The position numbers were made by a program, and so were the translations under genes. Below are positions 1 through 5,369 of a DNA stretch of 5,369 nt, piece by piece. Numbering within the stretch: the stretch's first letter is position 1; each line of letters opens with the position of its first letter. A model generated the notes under the pieces. It worked only from the letters and a program-made list of their open reading frames with translations. It was not told the origin of the DNA and did no database searches. The DNA is from Bacteroidota bacterium (GTDB lineage: Bacteria > Bacteroidota > Bacteroidia > Cytophagales > Cyclobacteriaceae), in NCBI GenBank assembly GCA_023393375.1, contig JAEWLI010000065.1:1-5369 (forward strand), read 5' to 3'.

Positions 1-575
1 ACATTGAGCACTTGTATCCCTGTTTTTTTGGCAGCTTTTGTATTTTCAGCCATATCATCAATAAATAAGGTCTCCTCTGGTACCAAATTATTTTCACGTA
101 GCACAAGCCAAAAAGCTTCTTCATCAGGTTTCCTTTTGTTAACCAAATGAGAATAATAGACTTTTTCAAAGTAGCCCAGCAATCCGGATGCGACAGTTGA
201 TGCTGCCAAAACTTCCTCCACACGTTGGGCATGAAGCTCATTTATATTTGAAAACAAAAATAGCCGGTATTTTTTCTTCAACTGTTCCAACATCCTTATT
301 CTTTCCTCGGGAACATCAAAAATAATGCTGTTCCAGGCACATGCAAAATCATGCTCCGGAATGTCATGATTCAGTATCCTGAGCACACTTTCCCTAAAAT
401 CCCTGCTGTTGATTCTTCCAGTTTCATAGTCTATGAATATTTGTCTGTTATTCAATAAAATATTTTGTAGCTCCTGTAACGATATTCCACAAATTCTGGA
501 AAATTCGGTTATAGTTTTTTCAGGGTGCAAATCAATAATCACCCCCCCAAGGTCAAAAATTATATTTTTTATCAC
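1..575 (-). CDS. HAD-superfamily phosphatase, YihX-like (3' end cut by window edge)
   Basis: Cytoplasmic HAD hydrolase, probably a small-molecule phosphatase; the substrate cannot be read from sequence. Seen: 191 full codons starting MIKNIIFDLGGVIIDL. Motif I has the nucleophile Asp8 in FDLGGV. Motif II is Ser109 in LFLFSN, motif III Lys149 in NKRKPD, and motif IV Asp173-Asp174 in LFIDDMAEN. Residues 15-90 form the helical cap of subfamily IA. All four motifs are in order, and family members are about 200 residues, so only a short C-terminal tail is missing. The usual second Asp of motif I (DxD) is Gly here, as in E. coli YihX (FDLGN), a glucose-1-phosphate phosphatase. The GTG at 575-573 is the start because an in-frame TAA lies five codons upstream (590-588) with no other start between. 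AAAGGG at 584-589 is a plausible weak ribosome site. A G7 run (C7 at 542-548) lies in codons 9-12. The gene diverges from the PAS kinase at 1034. Confidence 0.9.
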   Translation of the reverse strand, partial: MIKNIIFDLGGVIIDLHPEKTITEFSRICGISLQELQNILLNNRQIFIDYETGRINSRDFRESVLRILNHDIPEHDFACAWNSIIFDVPEERIRMLEQLKKKYRLFLFSNINELHAQRVEEVLAASTVASGLLGYFEKVYYSHLVNKRKPDEEAFWLVLRENNLVPEETLFIDDMAENTKAAKKTGIQVLN

Positions 576-604
576 GGTATTTACCCTTTATCTCTGCAAA
601 AGGG

Positions 605-636
605 CAAATATGCAAAATTTGTTCTGGTTACGCCAA
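605..636 (-). promoter_or_regulatory. Candidate Bacteroidota-type promoter for the HAD gene
   Basis: On the minus strand, CATATTTG (605-612) matches the Bacteroidota -7 consensus TAnnTTTG at all but the first base. TTGG (633-636), 20 nt upstream, resembles the -33 TTTG/TTG element. Transcription would begin close to base 600 and leave a leader of about 25 nt before the GTG start. In AT-rich DNA such a match can occur by chance, so this is only a candidate. Confidence 0.3.
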
Positions 637-805
637 TTATAAAAATTTGCCAGCCATCCGACAAATTAGAGAAAGCCATATAAAAAGAAGTAACCCATGT
701 TTATATACACATTTCATTAATATGGTGTAATGTTATCAATCTAAGTGGTGAATTACTAAATAATTATTACCAATATTCGTGGAAGCCTTTCATTATTTAT
801 TATTG

Positions 806-820
806 CATATATCCTATATG
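806..820. repeat. Short perfect inverted repeat in the divergent intergenic region
   Basis: CATATA, a 3-nt spacer TCC, then TATATG form a perfect 6-bp dyad. Such dyads can be operators for dimeric regulators, and this one lies between two divergent genes. It is made almost only of A and T and is not repeated elsewhere in the window that I can see, so chance is a fair explanation. Confidence 0.2.
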
Positions 821-847
821 AATGACAATTAATGCATAACAGGAGCC

Positions 848-913
848 ATGAATATTAGAAATACTATATTTATACTTACGATTAATCAAAATATCAAGGT
901 AAAATATGTATAA
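848..913 (+). CDS. Doubtful 21-residue small ORF
   Basis: ATG at 848 opens a 21-codon frame ending at TAA 911-913, encoding MNIRNTIFILTINQNIKVKY followed by Val. AGGAG at 841-845 is the best Shine-Dalgarno-like sequence in the intergenic region, but it is only 2 nt from the ATG, closer than normal. The peptide is short, with a small hydrophobic stretch (residues 6-12) and some basic residues, and matches no family I recognise. It could be a leader peptide or a chance frame; chance is more likely. Confidence 0.12.
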   Translation: MNIRNTIFILTINQNIKVKYV

Positions 914-953
914 ACAACAATACTTCTTGGATAATAATGCAAATGCAAGTAAA

Positions 954-980
954 TATGGGGTTATACTCAAAAACCCAATG
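954..980 (+). other. Potential hairpin upstream of the PAS kinase
   Basis: TATGGGGTT (954-962) can pair with AACCCAATG (972-980) around a 9-nt loop. The stem has a GGGTT/AACCC core, one G-A mismatch and a terminal T-G wobble. It lies about 50 nt before the kinase start. It is followed by TTTCT rather than a long T-run, so it is not a convincing intrinsic terminator. It could be a 5'-leader structure if transcription starts upstream of it. Confidence 0.2.
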
Positions 981-1033
981 TTTCTAGCTTCGTTTTTGCC
1001 GTTATAATGCCAAGAACCATAACATGATTCGCC

Positions 1034-2113
1034 ATGGTAAAATTAATGAATGACCGGTTAGACAGTATAGAGGAAATAGCGCAGATAGGAAGTCTTGAAA
1101 TTGACTTGACACACCGTTCATTATCTGTTTCCAATAACTTCGCAAAAATATTTGGTTTAGTGCAAGATCATCCACTCGATTTTCAGGATTTGAAAAATAT
1201 TATACATCCTGATTATTTTGAATTTGTAGTTGATCAGTTTGAAAATTCCATTAAACTCAAGCAGGTTCAGGTTTTTGAAGCCAAATGTAAAACGGCCGAA
1301 AATAGCTGGCAAATGATGGAAGGCAGGATTCAACCTGTTTTCAATGACCTTCTGATGCCTATAAAACTGAAAGGAACAATACAGGTAACTTCTGATAAAA
1401 AAGTAGATGAATCCCATGTGCACGATCTGGTCAAAATGAACAAGATCAAAGATGAAATATTGGCAATGGTGGCTCATGACCTCAAATCGCCTATCAACCG
1501 AATCAACGGTATTCTTAATTTACTTAAGCTCAACCCTGATAATGCTAATCATGAATTTATAGGGTATATGGAAAATGCCTGTAGCATGGCTTCCAACATC
1601 ATTCAGGATTTAATTGAGATTTCGGAAATGAGTGAAAATAGCCAGTATCTCCGAAAATCAAAAATGGACATTAATCAGTTGATTAGATCTACACTTGTAA
1701 ATTATCTTAGACAGGCAGAAGAAAAGAATATCAGCATCAATACCAATCTTTCCGATGAAGCAGATGCCATGATACTTCCTGAAAAAATTTCAAGGGTTTT
1801 GGATAACTTGATTTCAAATGCCATTAAATTTTCACGAACCAACGGCCTTATCGAAGTTTCATCAGAAATTGATGCTGACCAGGTAACAATCAGGGTGAAA
1901 GATCACGGGATAGGTATTTCTCAGGATAAGTTACCATACATTTTCGATCGGTTTTCAAACGCCCGCAGGCCAGGAACCAACGGAGAAAAATCAACAGGAT
2001 TGGGTTTGAGTATTGTTAGAAGTATAGTGATCCATCATAATGGCAAGGTGTGGGTAAACAGCAAAGAAGGTGCTGGAAGTGAATTCGTTGTAGAACTCCC
2101 TCGCGAAATTTAG
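1034..2113 (+). CDS. Soluble PAS-domain sensor histidine kinase
   Basis: Cytoplasmic two-component sensor kinase of 359 residues with no membrane segment or signal peptide. Seen: an N-terminal PAS domain (about residues 12-122; IIHPDYFEF fits the PAS_3 fold). It is followed by a HisKA dimerisation helix with phospho-acceptor His148 in AHDLKSP, then a HATPase_c domain. That domain has an N-box (RVLDNLISNAIKFS, 254-267, Asn262), G1 (DHGIGI, 290-295), F-box (IFDRF, 303-307) and G2 (STGLGLSIV, 320-328). All catalytic boxes are intact, so the enzyme should be active. The PAS ligand is unknown. ATG 1034 is preferred because an in-frame TGA sits at 1025-1027; ATG 1046 is the only close alternative. 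Neither has a clear Shine-Dalgarno sequence. No response regulator lies beside it on its own strand; the nearest is the convergent receiver 75 bp beyond its stop, a possible shared partner. Confidence 0.95.
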   Translation: MVKLMNDRLDSIEEIAQIGSLEIDLTHRSLSVSNNFAKIFGLVQDHPLDFQDLKNIIHPDYFEFVVDQFENSIKLKQVQVFEAKCKTAENSWQMMEGRIQPVFNDLLMPIKLKGTIQVTSDKKVDESHVHDLVKMNKIKDEILAMVAHDLKSPINRINGILNLLKLNPDNANHEFIGYMENACSMASNIIQDLIEISEMSENSQYLRKSKMDINQLIRSTLVNYLRQAEEKNISINTNLSDEADAMILPEKISRVLDNLISNAIKFSRTNGLIEVSSEIDADQVTIRVKDHGIGISQDKLPYIFDRFSNARRPGTNGEKSTGLGLSIVRSIVIHHNGKVWVNSKEGAGSEFVVELPREI

Positions 2114-2115
2114 CG

Positions 2116-2142
2116 AAAAATAAATTCCTTAATTCAAATTTA
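2116..2142 (-). terminator. Weak candidate terminator after the receiver gene
   Basis: Read on the minus strand, TAAATT (2142-2137) and AATTTA (2126-2121) form a 6-bp A/T-only stem with a 10-nt loop, followed directly by TTTTT (2120-2116). It has the form of an intrinsic terminator downstream of the response regulator, but the stem has no G-C pairs and would be unstable. No better terminator exists in the 75-bp convergent gap 2114-2188, which otherwise holds nothing I can identify. Confidence 0.2.
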
Positions 2143-2188
2143 CCCTTTATCAGATATGAAAGATTACCTGTTTTCAAAGAAACAATGA

Positions 2189-2617
2189 TTATGGGTATTT
2201 CGAATACTGATTTTTTTTGTTGATCATTTCGATCAATGCGTGTAATTTTTCCTGCGTAAGCGGCTTACTTAAATATTCATCAATGTCAAATTTTTTGGCT
2301 TTTTCCTGATCTTTCCAGTTCAATGAACTACTGAGCAGGGCAATGTGGAGGTTTGTAAATGACTTGGAATAGTGGCTTTTAAATACTTCCAAAAATTCAA
2401 AAGCATCCATTCCCGGCATATTGATATCCATTAGGATCAGAATATCCCGGTTATTATCTGTCAGATCATATTTTCTCCTGATCAGTTCAAAAGCTTCCTC
2501 TCCATCAGAGGCAACATCGATTTGATCAGCTATTTTAAGATCTTCAATTAATAATTTATGTAGATGATTGGCAATTTCATCATCATCTACCAAGAGTATG
2601 TGCAATGGATTTTTCAT
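2189..2617 (-). CDS. Single-domain CheY/Rcp1-like response regulator
   Basis: Stand-alone phospho-receiver of 142 residues with no output domain. Seen: acidic pocket Asp11-Asp13 in ILLVDDDE, phospho-acceptor Asp64 in LILMDINMPGMD, the switch Ser at about 96 in IALLSSS, and Lys118 in LSKPL. All conserved receiver residues are present. Known for the family: such proteins are phosphorylated by a partner kinase and signal by protein-protein contact or pass phosphate onward. It follows the multi-PAS kinase in one operon and overlaps its 3' end by 35 bp. This suggests translational coupling and a cognate pair, as with cyanobacterial cph1-rcp1. ATG 2617 places the first beta strand right after five residues, the usual spacing; no Shine-Dalgarno sequence is evident, which fits coupling. 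An A8 run (T8 at 2211-2218) near the 3' end could slip but would change only the last few residues. Confidence 0.95.
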   Translation of the reverse strand: MKNPLHILLVDDDEIANHLHKLLIEDLKIADQIDVASDGEEAFELIRRKYDLTDNNRDILILMDINMPGMDAFEFLEVFKSHYSKSFTNLHIALLSSSLNWKDQEKAKKFDIDEYLSKPLTQEKLHALIEMINKKNQYSKYP

Positions 2618-5369
2618 GTGTCAAAGGTATATATACTTTAAATTTACTTCCTATATTTTCTTCACTTTCTACTTCTATCCGGCCATTTACATTATCAATT
2701 ATTCTCTTGATGATGTACAATCCTATCCCAGAGCCTTCTACGTGACGGTGTATTCTCTTAAACATGGTAAAAAGTTTACTTTGCTCCTTCAATGAAAGCC
2801 CCAGGCCATTGTCTTCCACACAGATCAAAAGGTGCTCATTCTCAATGCGAGTGATAATGTTTACTACTGCTTTTTTATCCGGAGACCTGAATTTCAACGC
2901 ATTGGAAATGAGGTTATATAAAACACTCTTTAAATTTCCTTTGGAGAAATCAATTTCTTTCACTTCATAATTTTCAATGATCGTGGCATTCGATTCCTTG
3001 ATCAAATGGTCAATATCCTCTTTTACATCAGCTACGATTTCCGGTATATTGAGGTGTTGTATATTTTTCTCAAAATTTTTGGCAATTTTAGTTACATCGC
3101 TTAAATAATTGATGGTGTTTTTTAATTTGCCAATCGATGTATTCATCATATTGAACAAAGTCATTTCCCGTGGTTCCATTTTGGCTGAAAGGGTTCGTTC
3201 TATGGCGTGAATTAAGCCTTCCAGGTTTACAATGGGGGATTTCAGGTCGTGAGAAGCGGTGTAAATAAAATTATCCAGGTCGGCATTGATCCTGAGGAGC
3301 TCCTGGTTTTTAGTCATCAGTTCCTTTTGTGCCATCTTCAGTGGCGAAACATCGCTGATCATGGCATAAAAACCATCTGGTGAGCCATTTTTGTGATATG
3401 GAATATAAGTAATCAAAACGTCTTTTTTTGTTTGGCGATCAAGCTGTAAAGAGTTTTCTACTTTTAATGTGCGCCCTTTTAATACCTCAGCAATGTACGG
3501 TTCAATACGATTGTAATTATGTGCCCCTATCAGATCCACTATCTTTTTGCCAATGATCTCTTCTTTATCTTTTTTAAACCAATCAGTATAAGCTTTATTT
3601 ACAAACCGATAGCAGAGTTCTTTATCCACGTATGAAATAAGTACGGGCAATGATTCAGTGATCAGCCTCAATTCCTCTTCACTGGTTTTTAGGGCTTTTT
3701 CGGCCCTTATTCGTTCTGTAATATCCTCCGCTTTTCCTACTACATTGATCACTTCGCCATCATTGTTTTTAATTGGAAAAATGGTCACATTTAAGTGTAT
3801 ACCATGGGGGGAATCTTCAGTAAATTGATTTAAACCAGAATGATAACACAAACTGAACCTGGCAATATTACCGTTATTATAGACAGCTTTAATCTCTGGA
3901 AAATAGGGTTGTGATATAAAAAATTCATCGTGCAACAAATTAAATTTACCAGATTTGTTTACCTCTCCTAAAAGGTCGGTGTATGCCTGATTGACTTGTA
4001 TCAAATTTCCCCTGGCGTCAGTTACCCAAGTTGGTACAGGGGTTTGTTCAAGAATACTGGCAAGAAAGTTTTCCCTTTTCGACAACTCATAATTTAACTC
4101 AACAGTGTTTTCGAGGATTTTTTTGAGCTCTTCTTTACTGGCTGCCAGTTCCTTGGTTCTTTCTTCTACCTTTTGTTCCAGTAGCTCATTGGCTGATACA
4201 AGCTGCTCTTCAGTACTTTGTAATTCTTCCAGAGCCGCAGCCAGTTCCATATTCTTTTCTTGTATGCTGATTTCAAAGTCTTTCCTGTCCTGAATATCAA
4301 AACATGTACCGAGAAACCCTTTAAATTCATTATCCAAACCTACTAAAGGCTTGCCAATGTCCAATAACCACCTGTATTCTCCATCATGTCTGCGGAGCCG
4401 GTATTCCATTTCAAATGGTTGTTGTTTTTTGAAATTTTCGCTATAAACAGCCATGCATCTTTTTACATCATCAGGATGCACTCCCTCAATCCATCCATTT
4501 CCGTTTTCCTGATCCAGGGTTCTTCCCGTATATAGCAGCCAGGTTTGATTAAAATAATTGCACATCCCTGTAATATCCGATCGCCAGATGAGGGCAGGGA
4601 AATCATCAAGAATATTCAGGTAATAATCCAGTGCTTCTTCCAGTTTATGTCTCGATTCTTTTTCTCCTGTGATGTCGCGCGAAATTCCAACTATTTTAGT
4701 TGGTTCACCCTGATCGGTATCAGCCAAAACTGAATAGGTAGATCGAATCCACCTGTATTTACCATCTACAGTTTTGATTCGATATTCTAGTTTATTCTCT
4801 TTTCGTGAATAGGATTCGAAATTACGGAAAAAGCTTTTAAACCTGTCTGAATCCTCAGGATGAACAATACTTAATAAAAATTGGAATCTGTTGTTGTTGA
4901 CCGACCCTGTATCGTAACCTAAATATTCTTCCATCCATCTGTTGGCGAAAATATAACTTTTTTCTTTCAGATGATATACTGTAATAAAATCAGGTGTGTT
5001 TTGTACAATACTGTTGATAAACCTGTGGTTAAGCTCAAGGTTATTTTGAGTATTTTTTAGAATTTTGACCTGCTCCTTCAATTGATGATTAACAGCATTC
5101 AGCTCTTTTTGCTTTTTCCGTAATTCTTCATTTGCTTGATTGATCAAATCAATGTTTTTCTTTCTTTCTGTTACATCCCGGGTGAAAGACAGGCTTCCAA
5201 TAATCCGACCTATATTATCTTTTAAAGGTACAATGTCAAAATCATAATGTCCGGTCTGTGATTTGGAAGGCAAGTCTTCCAGATGTATTTTTTCCCCATT
5301 TTGTGCTCTTTTTATGATGTCTGCCTCGCTATCAAAAAAGTTGGGAAATACATCGAATACCGGTTTTCC
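2583..5369 (-). CDS. Large multi-PAS sensor histidine kinase (5' end beyond window)
   Basis: Soluble sensor kinase; 928 residues are visible and the frame stays open to the right edge, so the true start is outside. A TTG at 5273 falls inside a PAS domain and is not the start. Domains (numbered from the window edge): C-terminal half of PAS-1 (1-68, from GKPVFDVFPNF to TRDVTERKK); coiled coil (70-114); PAS-2 (115-237, VHPEDSDRF and DGKYRWIRS); PAS-3 (244-364, PALIWRSD, WIEGVHPDD, DGEYRWLLD); coiled coil rich in Glu/Leu (367-430); PAS-4 (431-555); PAS-5 (562-680); HisKA with His707 in TASHDLKSP; HATPase_c with N-box Asn823 (NLISNALKF), G1 EDNGLGL (852-858) and G2 EGSGIGLYII (878-887). No membrane segment is visible. 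The end (MFKRIHRHVEGSGIGL) resembles Bacteroidota and cyanobacterial phytochrome-type kinases, which usually pair with Rcp1-like receivers. The receiver gene directly downstream fits this. Ligands of the PAS domains are unknown. Confidence 0.95.
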   Translation of the reverse strand, partial: GKPVFDVFPNFFDSEADIIKRAQNGEKIHLEDLPSKSQTGHYDFDIVPLKDNIGRIIGSLSFTRDVTERKKNIDLINQANEELRKKQKELNAVNHQLKEQVKILKNTQNNLELNHRFINSIVQNTPDFITVYHLKEKSYIFANRWMEEYLGYDTGSVNNNRFQFLLSIVHPEDSDRFKSFFRNFESYSRKENKLEYRIKTVDGKYRWIRSTYSVLADTDQGEPTKIVGISRDITGEKESRHKLEEALDYYLNILDDFPALIWRSDITGMCNYFNQTWLLYTGRTLDQENGNGWIEGVHPDDVKRCMAVYSENFKKQQPFEMEYRLRRHDGEYRWLLDIGKPLVGLDNEFKGFLGTCFDIQDRKDFEISIQEKNMELAAALEELQSTEEQLVSANELLEQKVEERTKELAASKEELKKILENTVELNYELSKRENFLASILEQTPVPTWVTDARGNLIQVNQAYTDLLGEVNKSGKFNLLHDEFFISQPYFPEIKAVYNNGNIARFSLCYHSGLNQFTEDSPHGIHLNVTIFPIKNNDGEVINVVGKAEDITERIRAEKALKTSEEELRLITESLPVLISYVDKELCYRFVNKAYTDWFKKDKEEIIGKKIVDLIGAHNYNRIEPYIAEVLKGRTLKVENSLQLDRQTKKDVLITYIPYHKNGSPDGFYAMISDVSPLKMAQKELMTKNQELLRINADLDNFIYTASHDLKSPIVNLEGLIHAIERTLSAKMEPREMTLFNMMNTSIGKLKNTINYLSDVTKIAKNFEKNIQHLNIPEIVADVKEDIDHLIKESNATIIENYEVKEIDFSKGNLKSVLYNLISNALKFRSPDKKAVVNIITRIENEHLLICVEDNGLGLSLKEQSKLFTMFKRIHRHVEGSGIGLYIIKRIIDNVNGRIEVESEENIGSKFKVYIPLTHEKSIAHTLGR

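Larger units (their letters stand above)
576..1033. other. AT-rich divergent intergenic region, no convincing gene
   Basis: This 458-bp stretch separates the HAD gene (leftward) from the PAS histidine kinase (rightward), so it must carry control signals for both unless the kinase is read from an internal or distant promoter. It is very AT-rich and contains frequent stops in all frames. I see no tRNA, no insertion-sequence end and no recognisable riboswitch. Structures noted separately are the weak HAD promoter, a CATATA/TATATG dyad at 806-820, a hairpin at 954-980 and a doubtful 21-codon ORF at 848-913. No good TAnnTTTG promoter was found for the kinase; the nearest match is TAGCTTCG at 985-992, with no proper -33 partner. 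Confidence 0.7.

Noticed and set aside
433..642. 69-codon plus-strand ORF starting MNICLLFNKIF
   Set aside because: It lies mostly antisense to the well-supported HAD gene, whose four catalytic motifs are intact; the peptide resembles no family and runs into the promoter region.
1157..1477. 106-codon minus-strand ORF rich in Phe, His and Ile
   Set aside because: Shadow of the PAS part of the small kinase; composition is that expected from the reverse complement of AT-rich coding sequence.
2101..2116. TCGC/GCGA hairpin at the small kinase stop as a terminator
   Set aside because: Only a 4-bp stem around an 8-nt loop, overlapping the stop codon, and followed by A-rich rather than T-rich sequence on the plus strand.
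2211..2218. T8 run (A8 in the receiver gene) as a programmed frameshift site
   Set aside because: It lies near the end of the receiver, after all conserved residues; a shift would alter only a short tail, and no stimulatory structure is evident.
2568..2970. Two plus-strand ORFs of 75 and 68 codons (2568-2795 and 2764-2970)
   Set aside because: Both are antisense to the conserved HATPase end of the large kinase and show no domain or signal of their own.
4105..4293. Ser/Leu-rich 62-codon plus-strand ORF that looks like a signal or membrane peptide
   Set aside because: It is the complement of the Glu/Leu/Lys-rich coiled coil between PAS-3 and PAS-4; reverse-complemented GAA/GAG and GCT/GCC codons give Ser- and Ala-rich sequence artificially.
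4545..4733. 62-codon plus-strand ORF
   Set aside because: Antisense to PAS-2/PAS-3 of the large kinase with no supporting feature.
5271..5273. TTG as the start of the large kinase
   Set aside because: The frame continues upstream to the window edge with good PAS-type protein (GKPVFDVFPNF and following), so the gene begins outside the window.

Overview
The window looks like ordinary chromosomal DNA from an AT-rich Bacteroidota bacterium, probably of the Cytophagales or Sphingobacteriales type. The evidence is the AT-rich composition and the scarcity of clear Shine-Dalgarno sequences. The signalling proteins also fit: soluble multi-PAS histidine kinases with HDLKSP H-boxes, and a stand-alone CheY/Rcp1-type receiver. 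The phylum assignment is an inference from protein style; there is no rRNA or other marker gene.

Layout, left to right: (1) bases 1-575, minus strand: a HAD-superfamily phosphatase of the YihX type, read from a GTG codon, with its last few residues cut off by the window edge. (2) Bases 576-1033: an AT-rich divergent intergenic region with no convincing gene. It holds a weak Bacteroidota-type promoter candidate for the HAD gene, a small dyad, a hairpin and a doubtful 21-codon ORF. (3) Bases 1034-2113, plus strand: a complete soluble PAS-HisKA-HATPase histidine kinase with no adjacent cognate regulator in its own transcription direction. (4) Bases 2114-2188: a short convergent gap without a strong terminator. 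(5) Bases 2189-2617, minus strand: a single-domain response regulator. (6) Bases 2583-5369, minus strand: a very large multi-PAS histidine kinase whose reading frame stays open to the right edge, so its N-terminus is missing. It lies upstream of the regulator in the same operon, and the two genes overlap by 35 bp.

The large kinase and the receiver almost certainly form a phosphotransfer pair resembling cyanobacterial Cph1/Rcp1: PAS sensing controls autophosphorylation of a His in HDLKSP, and phosphate passes to Asp64 of the receiver. The receiver has no DNA-binding or enzymatic output domain, so it must act by protein contact or as a relay intermediate. The smaller kinase ends 75 bp away, faces the pair and has the same H-box, so it could feed the same receiver; this is inference. 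I found no mobile element, CRISPR array, tRNA, rRNA or clear novel system. The more unusual points are the kinase stop codon embedded in the receiver's acidic-pocket codons, the shared Ser-containing H-box, and a G7 tract inside the catalytic motif of the HAD gene.
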